From Bizionia sp. (GTDB lineage Bacteria > Bacteroidota > Bacteroidia > Flavobacteriales > Flavobacteriaceae), in the NCBI GenBank assembly GCA_020631395.1, contig JAHDHI010000009.1, forward strand, positions 20,418 to 84,417: a stretch of 64,000 bases of DNA. The letters are read 5' to 3'. This document shows, one piece after another, positions 24,204 to 33,849 of this stretch; position 1 is the stretch's first letter, and each line of letters begins with the position of its first letter. The translations under genes were made by a program, and so were the position numbers. The notes under the pieces were generated by a model, which was given only the letters and a program-made list of their open reading frames with translations, ran no database searches and had not been told where the DNA came from.

Positions 24204-25124
24204 TTAAGACGCCAAAACCATATTTGTAAAAGGAATGATGGTTTGGTATCCTTTTGAATTGAAGTAATGTTCCACCTCGTTAAATCTTCCAGTGGCCAAT
24301 ATGAAATCCCCTCCCCATCCACCAAGGCTTTTTATGGCATTATCGTAATCGTTGAAGAGTCGTTCTTGTATGGGGGTTTGATTGGTGATTCGTCCAATTA
24401 AAACCTCATGCTTGGCAATCAAGTGTTCGAATTCAACAATCGTGTTTGACGAATTCAGCTTATTGGTGATTGCGTCTATTTCGAGTATGACTTCGGAAAC
24501 TTGTCTTTTGTTCTTCAAATAGGTTTTTATGGCTTCTCTGCTATCCTGCTTTTGGTTTAGATGTACGAAATGCAATCTATCCTTGAAGGAAGGATTGAAG
24601 TTTGCTGGCTCAATGTTTGGTATGTTCTCTTTCAAGGAATAGAATATGGGGGTGTCGTTGGATGCGCACGCAATGTCGTAGCCACTGCCTCCAAAAGTAG
24701 CGTCGGATAGTTTAAAAGGATCGATTTTCGCCCACTGCGCAACATTGTTGAGCAAGGTCGAAGAAGACCCCAACCCCCAATTTCTAGGAAAATCCAATTT
24801 CGATACTACGGAGTATCCTTTTTCGTCCTTTAAAAAGTTTGGGTTTAGTCGGATTGCTGCATTTAGAATTTGAATCAATCGTCCAGATATGTCATTTGGA
24901 GCGTTGGAAAAACCATTGGAAATGGCATCAAATGAAAAAGAACCTTCAAACCAAATCTCATTGTTCTCATCAATGCTTTTCCATAGGACCTTGGATTCCT
25001 TGTTGGGTTCGACAAGCAACGATTGACCATGTTTTGTAGGTATAGCCAATGCCCTAGCTCCATCAAGTACGACATATTCGCCAGAGAGCAATAGTTTTCC
25101 GTTGCTATAGAAAGTTTTGGTCAC
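24204..25124 (-). CDS. GYDIA-family GHMP kinase
   Basis: A 306-residue small-molecule kinase of the GHMP superfamily (the galactokinase, homoserine kinase, mevalonate kinase group). It shows KLLLSGEYVVLDGA at the N-terminus, the ATP loop WGLGSSSTLL, the name motif GSGYDIACA and, near the C-terminus, SLGGWGGDFILATG. The GYDIA type is known from Bacteroidetes beside the mevalonate pathway genes, and the next gene here is HMG-CoA reductase, 13 bases upstream in the same direction. It probably phosphorylates mevalonate or phosphomevalonate, but the exact substrate has not been settled to my knowledge. Confidence 0.9.
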   Translation of the reverse strand: MTKTFYSNGKLLLSGEYVVLDGARALAIPTKHGQSLLVEPNKESKVLWKSIDENNEIWFEGSFSFDAISNGFSNAPNDISGRLIQILNAAIRLNPNFLKDEKGYSVVSKLDFPRNWGLGSSSTLLNNVAQWAKIDPFKLSDATFGGSGYDIACASNDTPIFYSLKENIPNIEPANFNPSFKDRLHFVHLNQKQDSREAIKTYLKNKRQVSEVILEIDAITNKLNSSNTIVEFEHLIAKHEVLIGRITNQTPIQERLFNDYDNAIKSLGGWGGDFILATGRFNEVEHYFNSKGYQTIIPFTNMVLAS

Positions 25125-25137
25125 TTGGTGTTTTTGT

Positions 25138-26439
25138 TTATTTTGTTCTTAGTTCGTTTATGGCTTCGACTACGGCACTATGTGTTACAGCATGTGTTTT
25201 AAAATGATTGACGATAGCTTCCTTTTCTTGGTTGTTGGCATCAAACTGGTTCAAGATGTTCATCAAGTGCATCTTCATATGTCCTTCCTGAATGCCAGTA
25301 GTTGTCAATGAACGCAGTGCTGCAAAATTTTGAGCCAATCCAGCTACTGCAACAATTTGCATTAACTCGGTAGCTTTGGGTTTTCCCAAGATTTCCAGGG
25401 CAATCTTGACCAAGGGGTGTAAACTTGTTAAACCTCCAACCGTCCCCAAGGCCAATGGAACCTCCATCCAAAAGTTGAAAATGCCATTTTCGACTTTGGC
25501 ATGTGTCAAACTTCTGTATTGGCCATCTTTGGAGGCATATGCATGTACACCTGCTTCGATCGCTCTAAAATCGTTTCCAGTAGCAAGAACGACGGCATCA
25601 ATGCCGTTCATAATGCCTTTGTTGTGTGTAACCGCCCTATGCGGTTCTACTTCAGCTATGTTTACTGCTTGAACAAACCTTCTAGCAAAGGCTTCTGCGT
25701 CTATGTTGTCTTCAGTCAAGTCTTCAACATTGCAAGAGACTTCCGCACGTACCAAACAATCTGGGACATAATTGGAAAGAATGCTCATTACGATTTCAAT
25801 GGGAGAAGAAAGTGTGTTTTCTGCTTTAGCTTTGAAAGTTTTTGCAAATTGTTCCAAACAAGAGTTTATGAAGTTGGCCCCCATTGCATCCAATGTTTCA
25901 AAAGTAGCATGCAACTGGTAGTATCCATCTATGCTTTCCGTCTTGTCTCTCAATTCTATGTCTATGATGCCACCACCTCGCTTTTCCATGTTTTTGGTTA
26001 TGGGTTTGGCATTTTCTATTAGTTCGGACTTTATGGAGTTGAAAAACAATTTTAAGTTGTCAAAACTCCCATTGTACATAAAATGAACTTGCCCGATTTT
26101 GGTGGTGGAAATTACAGTTGCCTTGAAACCTCCACGATCCATCCAGAATTTGGCCGCCTTGCTTGCAGCGGCAACCACGGAACTCTCTTCTATTGCCATT
26201 GGCACTGCATAGGTATAGCCATTGATTAGGAAGTTCGGTGCAACCCCAAGAGGTAGATAATAGTTGGAAATGGTGTTTTCTATAAACTCGTCATGGAGTC
26301 GTTGTAGTTTTTTGTCTGTATTGAAATACTGTTTAATGGTGTTTTTTGCGACATCGGAATTTGAGAGGTAAGTACTTACAATCCAATCTATTTTTTTAGA
26401 TTTTGATAATTTGGAAAAACCAGAAATCGATTTGTTCAT
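25138..26439 (-). CDS. Hydroxymethylglutaryl-CoA reductase, class II
   Basis: A 433-residue HMG-CoA reductase that reduces or forms HMG-CoA in exchange with mevalonate. Class II motifs are ENTISNYYLPLGVAPNFLING with the catalytic Glu, the IEESSVVAAASKAAKFW segment, GNDFRAIEAGVHA, and GIQEGHMKMHL with the C-terminal catalytic His. It has no membrane segments, unlike the class I eukaryotic form. In Bacteroidetes this form serves isoprenoid synthesis through mevalonate. It is the upstream partner of the GYDIA kinase gene, and the two share a transcript. The DPP IV gene diverges from its start across 237 bases. Confidence 0.95.
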   Translation of the reverse strand: MNKSISGFSKLSKSKKIDWIVSTYLSNSDVAKNTIKQYFNTDKKLQRLHDEFIENTISNYYLPLGVAPNFLINGYTYAVPMAIEESSVVAAASKAAKFWMDRGGFKATVISTTKIGQVHFMYNGSFDNLKLFFNSIKSELIENAKPITKNMEKRGGGIIDIELRDKTESIDGYYQLHATFETLDAMGANFINSCLEQFAKTFKAKAENTLSSPIEIVMSILSNYVPDCLVRAEVSCNVEDLTEDNIDAEAFARRFVQAVNIAEVEPHRAVTHNKGIMNGIDAVVLATGNDFRAIEAGVHAYASKDGQYRSLTHAKVENGIFNFWMEVPLALGTVGGLTSLHPLVKIALEILGKPKATELMQIVAVAGLAQNFAALRSLTTTGIQEGHMKMHLMNILNQFDANNQEKEAIVNHFKTHAVTHSAVVEAINELRTK

Positions 26440-26676
26440 TAGGTGTGATTTAATGAGACAAATATACTACTCTTGTAGGAAAGTATGATTCGTTAATGTA
26501 TAAGTTGGAGCACTCAAAGACATTTACCAGTTATCCCATATGCCATTGCTGGAATTAAGTGGCTTGCTTTAAATGTTGATGATGTGGTCATAATAGATAG
26601 AAATAACTGTTAATAGTTGGGGTTTTTTGCATATTTTTTAGTAAACTTGGCATTATTTTGTTTAAAATCACACTTA

Positions 26677-28905
26677 ATGAAAATTTGTAAATATTTACTG
26701 CTCACTTTCTTTTTTGCAACTACTTTAACATCAGCTCAAACCAAAAACATAGACCTTGAGGAAATATGGGGAGGTGCATTTAGAACAGAGCGTATGGATG
26801 CGTTGCATTCCATGAACAATGGACAGCAGTATTCTGTTTTGAATTTTGACAGGGAAAAGGGAACGACAACAATAGATATATACGACTACAAGACTCTGGA
26901 AAAGGTAAAGACCTTGGTTTCGTCCCCAGATATAAAATCGCTACAATACTTTTCGGATTATACATTTAGCGAAGATGAGCAGCAAGTGCTTTTGGCAACG
27001 AATGAAGAATCTATCTTTAGACGTTCCAGCTTGGGTAACTATTATGTATTCAATGCGAAAACAAAAGAAACAATAGCAATTTCAGACAATAAGATTCAAG
27101 AGCCGACTTTTTCTCCTAACGGAAATAAAGTCGCTTTTGGTTTTAATAACAATTTGTATGTGAGGGATCTAGTGTCTGGAACAACGACTCAAATTACCTT
27201 TGACGGAGAGAAAAATAAAATCATAAATGGCATCACAGACTGGGTTTACGAAGAGGAGTTTGCATTTGTTCGCGCTTTCGAGTGGAATGCAGCTAGTGAT
27301 AAGATCGCGTTCATTCGTTTCGATGAAACCAATGTGCCAGAATTTTCCATGGATGTCTATGGAGAAAAGCTATACCAAACGCAAACGGTATTCAAATATC
27401 CCAAAGCGGGAGAGGCAAATGCAATAGTGTCTTTGCATATTTATGACTTGGATAAGAACAAAACCCAAACTGTCAAGGTGGATAAGTCTTATGACGATTT
27501 TTACATCCCAAGGATTAAATGGACAAACGATCCAGATGTCTTGAGTGCGCAGTACATGAATCGCCATCAAAACGAATTGGATCTTTGGATGATAAATGCC
27601 AAGAAGAACAAGGCTTTCATAGCCATTTCAGAAAAAGACAAAGCTTACATAGACATAACGGACAACCTAACTTTTTTAAAGGATGATAGTTTTATCTGGA
27701 CGAGTGAAAAGGATGGATATAATCACATATATCATTATGATAAGAAAGGAAAGTTGATAAACCAAATAACCAAAGGGAATTGGGAGGTGACCAACTACTA
27801 TGGGTTTGATGCCAAAAATGACAAGATATACTACCAGTCCGTTGAAAATGGATCCGTAAACAGAGATGTGTATTCCATAGCTTTGAACGGTACAAGCAAA
27901 AAACGCTTGACAAAGACCAATGGAACTAGCAATGCAGCATTTAGTGCGGATTTCACATACTTCATAAATACGTTTTCGAGTGCAACGACTCCTCCAGAAT
28001 ACACATTGAACGATTCTGATACTGGGGATGTCGTAAAAAGCATAAAGGACAATGACGACTTGGCTCAGAAACTTCTTGGATACACTACTTCCAAGAAGGA
28101 ATTCAGTACAATGAATGTCAATGGAAACGATTTGAACATGTGGATGATCAAACCTGCAAATTTCGATGCGACAAAAGAGTACCCTTTGTTCATGTACCAA
28201 TACTCTGGCCCAGGATCACAACAAGTTGCCAATCGCTGGAATAGTGCAAACGATTATTGGTATCAAATGCTTGCCCAAAAGGGATATATCGTAGCTTGTG
28301 TGGATGGAAGAGGGACAGGCCTGAAGGGAGCCGATTTCAAGAAGGTAACCCAAAAGGAATTGGGTAAGTTTGAAGTCGAAGATCAAATTGAAGCTGCAAA
28401 ACAGTTGGGTGCACGATCGTACGTGGACGCTAGTAGAATAGGAATTTGGGGATGGAGCTATGGTGGTTTCATGAGCAGCAATGCCCTGTTCAAGGGGAAT
28501 GATGTGTTTAAGATGGCAATAGCCGTAGCACCAGTAACGAGTTGGAGGTTTTACGATACCATATATACGGAGCGATATATGACGACACCTCAAGAAAATG
28601 CAAGTGGTTACGATGACAATTCCCCGATAAATCACGTAGACAAGTTGAAAGGAGACTTCCTGTTGATTCATGGAACAGGAGATGATAACGTACACGTGCA
28701 AAACACGATGAGAATGGTAGAGGCCTTGATTCAGGTAGACAAGCAATTCGAATGGATGATCTATCCAGATAAGAATCATGGGATCTATGGAGGAAACACG
28801 AGATTGCATTTGTATAAGAAAATGACAAACTTCATAGATAGAACTTTGGGAGATAAAATCAAAGCACCAAAAGTTGCTAAAGAGAAAATTAAAATTAAAG
28901 GATAA
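26677..28905 (+). CDS. Dipeptidyl peptidase IV (S9 family)
   Basis: A 742-residue secreted serine peptidase that removes dipeptides, chiefly after proline or alanine. I start at 26677 because this ATG opens a signal peptide (MKICKYLLLTFFFATTLTSA); the upstream in-frame ATG at 26617 would add 20 residues before it. A beta-propeller domain covers about residues 60-480 and holds the double-Glu motif DWVYEEEF (from Asp188) that binds the substrate N-terminus. The hydrolase domain has the nucleophile Ser594 in GWSYGGF, the GDDNVH acid and His701 in KNHGIYG. It is followed after 29 bases by a peptide transporter, so cleaved peptides may be taken up directly. Confidence 0.94.
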   Translation: MKICKYLLLTFFFATTLTSAQTKNIDLEEIWGGAFRTERMDALHSMNNGQQYSVLNFDREKGTTTIDIYDYKTLEKVKTLVSSPDIKSLQYFSDYTFSEDEQQVLLATNEESIFRRSSLGNYYVFNAKTKETIAISDNKIQEPTFSPNGNKVAFGFNNNLYVRDLVSGTTTQITFDGEKNKIINGITDWVYEEEFAFVRAFEWNAASDKIAFIRFDETNVPEFSMDVYGEKLYQTQTVFKYPKAGEANAIVSLHIYDLDKNKTQTVKVDKSYDDFYIPRIKWTNDPDVLSAQYMNRHQNELDLWMINAKKNKAFIAISEKDKAYIDITDNLTFLKDDSFIWTSEKDGYNHIYHYDKKGKLINQITKGNWEVTNYYGFDAKNDKIYYQSVENGSVNRDVYSIALNGTSKKRLTKTNGTSNAAFSADFTYFINTFSSATTPPEYTLNDSDTGDVVKSIKDNDDLAQKLLGYTTSKKEFSTMNVNGNDLNMWMIKPANFDATKEYPLFMYQYSGPGSQQVANRWNSANDYWYQMLAQKGYIVACVDGRGTGLKGADFKKVTQKELGKFEVEDQIEAAKQLGARSYVDASRIGIWGWSYGGFMSSNALFKGNDVFKMAIAVAPVTSWRFYDTIYTERYMTTPQENASGYDDNSPINHVDKLKGDFLLIHGTGDDNVHVQNTMRMVEALIQVDKQFEWMIYPDKNHGIYGGNTRLHLYKKMTNFIDRTLGDKIKAPKVAKEKIKIKG

Positions 28906-28934
28906 TTACTTTTACTAACTAATAATTAATTTAT

Positions 28935-30545
28935 ATGGAATTTAAATTTGGAGGTTCAGAGACCAATCAAAAAACGGTGTTAGGGCATCCGTCTGGGTTA
29001 TTTGTACTGTTTTTTACAGAGATGTGGGAACGCTTCTCCTATTATGGAATGCGTGCACTATTGGTATTGTTTTTAATAACTTCTATTCTGGGTGATGCGG
29101 AAAAAGGATATGCTCCAGGTTGGGGATGGGACAGAGCAGATGCTTTGGTACTTTATGGATGGTATACTGGATTAGTTTATATTACTCCAATTATTGGAGG
29201 CTTCATAGCAGATAAATTCATGGGCTACAGAAAGGCAATCATTTTAGGCGCATTTATTATGACACTTGGACATGCATCTATGGCTTTGGAAGGGATGACC
29301 TCCATGTTCTTTTATGCGGGGTTGTCATTTCTAATTATTGGGAACGGTTTTTTTAAGCCGAATATTTCTTCAATGGTTGGGCAATTATACAAAACACAAG
29401 GAAAGGAGAAAGATGCTGGATATACCATTTTCTACATGGGGATCAATGCAGGCGCTTTCTTGGGTATTCTTTTATGTGGATACATAGGAGAAAATATTAG
29501 CTGGCATTATGGGTTTGGTCTTGCTGGTGTATTTATGTTCTTTGGAATGCTACAATTTTATTTCTCTCAAAAGATATTTGCGAAAATAGGATTGACACCT
29601 ATTAAAGCAGGAGATGTCGATGATGTAGTGGAAGATGCTGTAGAACAAATAGGGGAGGATATAGAAGATGTTGTTGAAGAGGTAGAAAAGTCCAAAGTAG
29701 TGAGGGATAGAATGATAGTAATTGGTGTTTTCTCGTTGTTCGTGGTGTTCTTTTGGTGGGCATTTGAGCAAGCTGGTGGTTCGATGACGGTCTTTGCTGC
29801 AGATTATACAGACAGATCTTTGGAAGGTAGTGCAGCTACATCATTTAAAATAATAAATACTATAATAACAGTAGTACCGATGCTGGTTATTACTTGGGTT
29901 TTGGCCATGTTATTTAAACAAACATATAGTAAATACTCTCTAGCCAACATTATTTTGGGGTTGAGTTTTGTCATCATTTGGGGTATTGTGATTTGGATGC
30001 TGAATAGAGACTTTCAATCGGATACGACAGAAGTGCCTGCTTCATGGTTCTCGGTGCTAAACTCCTTGTTCATCATTCTATTTGCTCCGTTGTTCTCCAA
30101 ACTTTGGGAAAGCAAATACAACCCTTCAGGGCCAGTTAAATTTGCCATTGGGTTGCTCTTGGTAGGTTTAGGATTCGCTGCATTGGCTTATGGAGCTGCA
30201 GGCATACCAGATGGAGCTAAAACGGCATCTGTTAGCTTAATATTCTTGGTTATTGCTTATTTCTTGCATACTATGGGAGAATTATGCGTATCACCAGTAG
30301 GTTTGTCCTATGTTAGTAAATTGGCACCTGTGAAGTTTGTAAGCTTGATGTTCGGAATCTGGTTTACAGCCAATTTCTTTGCAAATCTCTTAGGAGGATT
30401 TACAGGAAGTTTCATTGATCCAATCTCAGAAGAGCATGGGTTGTCTACTTTCTTCTTGATATTTACCATAATCCCTATAGCTGCGGCATTGATAATGTTA
30501 GTTCTTAACCGTAAGCTGTTAAAAATGATGCACGGTATTAAATAG
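28935..30545 (+). CDS. Proton-dependent oligopeptide transporter (POT family)
   Basis: A 536-residue MFS-type transporter for di- and tripeptides. The N-terminal signature EMWERFSYYGMRALLVLFL contains the ExxERFxYY motif, and the PTR2 signature FYMGINAGAFLG follows in the next helices. About 12-14 hydrophobic segments are present, with a long acidic cytoplasmic insertion at about residues 225-255 (DDVVEDAVEQIGEDIEDVVEE region). It lies 29 bases behind the DPP IV gene, which makes a functional pair for peptide use. A clear terminator follows. Confidence 0.93.
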   Translation: MEFKFGGSETNQKTVLGHPSGLFVLFFTEMWERFSYYGMRALLVLFLITSILGDAEKGYAPGWGWDRADALVLYGWYTGLVYITPIIGGFIADKFMGYRKAIILGAFIMTLGHASMALEGMTSMFFYAGLSFLIIGNGFFKPNISSMVGQLYKTQGKEKDAGYTIFYMGINAGAFLGILLCGYIGENISWHYGFGLAGVFMFFGMLQFYFSQKIFAKIGLTPIKAGDVDDVVEDAVEQIGEDIEDVVEEVEKSKVVRDRMIVIGVFSLFVVFFWWAFEQAGGSMTVFAADYTDRSLEGSAATSFKIINTIITVVPMLVITWVLAMLFKQTYSKYSLANIILGLSFVIIWGIVIWMLNRDFQSDTTEVPASWFSVLNSLFIILFAPLFSKLWESKYNPSGPVKFAIGLLLVGLGFAALAYGAAGIPDGAKTASVSLIFLVIAYFLHTMGELCVSPVGLSYVSKLAPVKFVSLMFGIWFTANFFANLLGGFTGSFIDPISEEHGLSTFFLIFTIIPIAAALIMLVLNRKLLKMMHGIK

Positions 30546-30560
30546 GTATTGTTCGTACAT

Positions 30561-30588
30561 AAAAAGCGCCTCATTGAGGCGTTTTTTT
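30561..30588 (+). terminator. Terminator after the POT gene
   Basis: Stem cgcctca/tgaggcg (30567-30573 with 30575-30581) with a 1-base gap at the apex, flanked by five A and a run of T (30582-30588). It lies 15 bases after the stop codon. Confidence 0.88.
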
Positions 30589-30602
30589 ATTTTTTGTAAC
30601 TT

Positions 30603-30617
30603 TGGAATGTTATTTGC
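30603..30617 (+). promoter_or_regulatory. Candidate sigma-54 promoter before the thioredoxin-fold gene
   Basis: TGGaat-N5-TTGC has GG (30604-30605) and GC (30616-30617) with the canonical 10 bases between them, as needed for RpoN. It lies 33 bases before the ATG at 30650. The -24 half matches TGGCAC at 4 of 6 bases. No activator gene or enhancer site is seen nearby. Confidence 0.4.
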
Positions 30618-30649
30618 GACTACAATTAAAAAATAAAAACAATTAAAAA

Positions 30650-31198
30650 ATGAAGAAGACTATCATTTTATTGCTGTTTACAGTATTTGCCACTATCTCT
30701 ATTTCAGCACAAGAAATCAATTGGGTGACTTTGGAAGAAGCCGTAGAGCTTCAAAAGAAGGAGCCCAGGAAGATTATCATGGATATGTATACCAGTTGGT
30801 GTGGTCCATGCAAGATGCTTGATAGGAATACGTTTAAAAACAAAGACGTGGCTGCATATATCAATAAGAATTATTATGCGGTAAAGTTCAATGCAGAAGG
30901 AAATGAAACGGTTAACTTCAAGGGAGAGACCTTTACAAACCCCAATTACGATCCAGCAAAGGCAAAGAGAAGGAATTCTTCACATCAATTGTCAAGATTT
31001 TTTAGCATAAGATCTTATCCGACCATGGTATTTTTGGATGAAAATGGAGAATTCTTGGCTCCAATTGTTGGCTACAAGACTCCTCAACAATTGGAATTGT
31101 ACCTAAAGATGTTTAAAAAAGACGATCATAAGGGAATGGATACGCAACAAGCATTTAACGAGTATTATAAAGAGTTTAAAGCAGAATTCACAAATTAG
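30650..31198 (+). CDS. Exported thioredoxin-fold protein
   Basis: A 182-residue periplasmic thioredoxin-like protein. A signal peptide covers residues 1-20 (ending SISA). The active site is SWCGPCK with Cys51 and Cys54, followed by DRNTFKNKDVAAYINKNYYAVKFNAEG, the pattern of the Thioredoxin_7 or DUF255-like branch. A 25-residue insertion (about 85-110) precedes SIRSYPTMVFLDENG, the cis-proline strand. Such proteins reduce or shuffle disulfides in exported proteins. It stands alone on the plus strand, converges with comEC with only three bases between the stop codons, and may use a sigma-54 promoter. Confidence 0.9.
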   Translation: MKKTIILLLFTVFATISISAQEINWVTLEEAVELQKKEPRKIIMDMYTSWCGPCKMLDRNTFKNKDVAAYINKNYYAVKFNAEGNETVNFKGETFTNPNYDPAKAKRRNSSHQLSRFFSIRSYPTMVFLDENGEFLAPIVGYKTPQQLELYLKMFKKDDHKGMDTQQAFNEYYKEFKAEFTN

Positions 31199-31201
31199 AC
31201 T

Positions 31202-33235
31202 TTAGTCTAATACTATTGTAAAAGCTCCCTTTTCACCAGTATAGTGAAAAGGGAGCTTCTCTTTTTCGCACGATGCCTTCCAACGTCTTATGTAGGATTT
31301 GTAATTGCTACCATCGGCAATGACATATTCAGGGTTCAAAACATCGATCATTCTCTTTAAGTTTATTTTTGGAGAATTGCGCAGCAAGACATATTTGGGC
31401 TTCAATGTTTCCAAATTGTAAATGCCCAAGCTGTCAATGAGTAGGATATGTTCAGAATTTATGCTGTAAATGGACTGCAAAGTATCAGTTGTAACCAGTT
31501 CTACATTATTGGCTACTTTGTAATTCGATAGCATTTTATATTGATTGAGGCTATCCAAACTTGAATATATTTGGAGCTTGGAATTTGTTTTGTTGGCAAT
31601 GATGGTATGTTTGCTTTTGTGAAAAATAGTGAAACAATTTTCATTTGAGTTATATTTTGTGATGATCAACGCAGTTTGAAAAAACACCAACGCAATCAAT
31701 GCAAAACATGTTCTTTTATAGGTTTGTTTTGTGGCAAATCTTACCAAGGCAATTATCATTAAATAGGAAAAGACGACTTGCAGTCCATTGAATGAGATTT
31801 CTTTGAAGAGAAAATGTTCTTGTGAGGCAATCCATTCGACGAAATTATTCATCAAACCAATGAGCTTTCCATAAAGATTTGCTAAAAATGAAGGAAGACA
31901 ATCAATGAGGGCAAGAGCAACGATGAATAAACCAAAACCTAATACCATGCCAAGAAAAGGGATGATGACAATATTTGAAATAATGAAGAGACCAGGGAAT
32001 TGATGGAAGTAAAACAGACTAACCGGGATAACTCCAATTTGTGCAGAAATGGATACGGTGACAATTTCCCAAAAACGTTTATAAATATAATATTTGGGTT
32101 CCCATAATCTAGCTAGAATTGGTTGAATGGATACAATGGAAAAAACGGCGAGATAGCTTAGCTGGAATCCGACATCAAAAAGAAACATGGGCTTGAAAAG
32201 CAATAGGATGAGAATGGAGCTGGCTAGAGTGTTGTAAATGTTCGTTGGTCGTTTCAAATGCATGCCAATGGCAACAATGCTAAACATTGTAACGGCTCTG
32301 GTAACGGAAGCAGACAAGCCGGCAACAATGGCAAAACTCCAAAGAATTAAAACAATGAGGCCGACCTGCAGGGGTATGCCACGTTTTAAATATCTTAAAG
32401 GATAAAGAATAGCATTCAACAAGAAGAAGATAATTCCAATGTGCAAACCGGAAACAGCTAAAATATGTATGGCTCCAGCATTGGTGTAATTGGTTCTAAT
32501 GTCTTTGCCTATGTTTTGTCGTTGCCCAAGGATCAAAGCATTTATTACGGCTAGTTCATTATGTGTGAAGTCAAAGCGCTTCAGTTTTGCATTGATGGCT
32601 TTTCGTAGTAGGTCCGCATATCCAAAAAGCGTATGCTTTTTATTGCTCATGGTAATCAGCCTTTCCCTTTTAGTGTATATTTGATCATACACGTATTGTT
32701 TTTCCAAATAGCTCTTGTAATCAAATTGATTTGGATTCACTGGGCCATTTATGCCTTGCAAAGCTTCGGTAGTCATATGGATTTCGTCAACGCTCAAAAT
32801 TGGTCTCATGCTATCTTTTGCAATATTTAGCATAGCCTTGCCTGAGACGTTCCAATCTTCGATTTTTAGAATGTCAATAATGTACTTGTCATTGTATTTT
32901 CCTGATTTGAGAATGGTTCTAACTCTAAAGGTGATGGGTTTTTCCAATGAATAGAAATTAGAGTAATGTTTGGGAGATAGGATTTGGTTGTTTAGGTTGG
33001 TAACCATGACCCCGATGGAAATCGTTGTTATGAGGGTAATGACTCCAAACCATATGGGCTTGATGTGTCGTCGTCGTTTGGAAATGAATAATGATGTGCC
33101 TAAAAGCAATAAGAGGGAAACGGATACATACAATGACAGGGCTAAAGGAATAGCGAAAAAATATGCTAACAGTATTCCTGCAACCAAACAAAAAGTTAGT
33201 TTTATTATAATGAAATTAAGGGCTTTCAATACCAA
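31202..33235 (-). CDS. comEC: ComEC/Rec2-family DNA uptake channel
   Basis: A 677-residue inner-membrane protein. Residues 1-190 include hydrophobic segments and a DUF4131-like region; the Competence domain covers about residues 220-490, with ALILGQRQNI, IHILAVSGLHIGIIFFLLN and GLSASVTRAVTMFS typical of ComEC. The C-terminal 140 residues occupy the place of the metallo-beta-lactamase-like domain but show no clear HxHxDH motif, as is common in Bacteroidetes. It would carry single-stranded DNA across the inner membrane in natural transformation. It is the last gene of the surE operon. Its final codons contain a perfect 15-base inverted repeat that may serve the opposing gene. Confidence 0.92.
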   Translation of the reverse strand: MVLKALNFIIIKLTFCLVAGILLAYFFAIPLALSLYVSVSLLLLLGTSLFISKRRRHIKPIWFGVITLITTISIGVMVTNLNNQILSPKHYSNFYSLEKPITFRVRTILKSGKYNDKYIIDILKIEDWNVSGKAMLNIAKDSMRPILSVDEIHMTTEALQGINGPVNPNQFDYKSYLEKQYVYDQIYTKRERLITMSNKKHTLFGYADLLRKAINAKLKRFDFTHNELAVINALILGQRQNIGKDIRTNYTNAGAIHILAVSGLHIGIIFFLLNAILYPLRYLKRGIPLQVGLIVLILWSFAIVAGLSASVTRAVTMFSIVAIGMHLKRPTNIYNTLASSILILLLFKPMFLFDVGFQLSYLAVFSIVSIQPILARLWEPKYYIYKRFWEIVTVSISAQIGVIPVSLFYFHQFPGLFIISNIVIIPFLGMVLGFGLFIVALALIDCLPSFLANLYGKLIGLMNNFVEWIASQEHFLFKEISFNGLQVVFSYLMIIALVRFATKQTYKRTCFALIALVFFQTALIITKYNSNENCFTIFHKSKHTIIANKTNSKLQIYSSLDSLNQYKMLSNYKVANNVELVTTDTLQSIYSINSEHILLIDSLGIYNLETLKPKYVLLRNSPKINLKRMIDVLNPEYVIADGSNYKSYIRRWKASCEKEKLPFHYTGEKGAFTIVLD
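31222..31258 (+). terminator. Terminator of the thioredoxin gene, inside comEC coding DNA
   Basis: A perfect 15-base stem (31222-31236 with 31244-31258) with a 7-base loop, core gctccctttt/aaaagggagc, followed on the plus strand by ctcttttt. It begins 24 bases after the thioredoxin stop codon and lies inside the last codons of comEC. Confidence 0.75.
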
Positions 33236-33294
33236 AAGGTAATGAAAAAAACTAAATTATTGACAATCTGAGTTTATTTAATTTTAAATTGTTT

Positions 33295-33849
33295 TTAAAG
33301 CAAACGTCTGGCTTGAACAAAGGCAAAATACCAATAATGCTCTGCTAGATTGGATACAATGACTCCCTTGCTTGTGGAGGAATGTATAAACTCCACATTT
33401 CCAGTGCGTGATGAAGTGACTAGACCTACATGATTGACATTGCGATTGTTTTTCTTCGTTGCGAAAAATAGCAAATCACCAACCTTTACCTCTTTTAGGT
33501 CAATCCAATTTCCAGCTTTTGCCATTGCACTGGATGCTCTTGGGATACTGATGTTTTCTTTTTTGAAAGCAGTGTAGATTAAACCAGAACAATCCATTCC
33601 AGATTTTGTTGTTCCTCCATATTTATAACGCGTTCCTTTATAATGTTTCGCGTTGTCTACAACTGCTTTGGCAAGAAGACTAACATTGGCATCACTGGCG
33701 TTGTCACTTTTGGGTTTGGTGCTTGGCTTCTTTATGCTTTTGGAAGTTTTGTCCTTTTTAGTGACCACGGTACGACTATTTTTGGATGAGCCACAAGCTG
33801 ATGTGAACAAAGTGATGAGTAGGAGTAGGGTTAGGGTAATCTTTCGCAT
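33295..33849 (-). CDS. NlpC/P60 (C40) peptidase lipoprotein
   Basis: A 184-residue lipoprotein with lipobox Cys19 (TSACGSSK) and a Lys/Ser-rich linker to about residue 55. The NlpC/P60 domain shows the catalytic Cys87 in MDCSGL, His140 in NVNHVGL and a polar residue His156 in EFIHSS, matching the Cys-His-His triad. Such enzymes cut peptide stems of peptidoglycan between D-Glu and meso-DAP. It lies one base overlapping lpxB and 59 bases before comEC. The peptidoglycan role agrees with the DAP-type cell wall implied by murE in this window. Confidence 0.93.
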   Translation of the reverse strand: MRKITLTLLLLITLFTSACGSSKNSRTVVTKKDKTSKSIKKPSTKPKSDNASDANVSLLAKAVVDNAKHYKGTRYKYGGTTKSGMDCSGLIYTAFKKENISIPRASSAMAKAGNWIDLKEVKVGDLLFFATKKNNRNVNHVGLVTSSRTGNVEFIHSSTSKGVIVSNLAEHYWYFAFVQARRLL

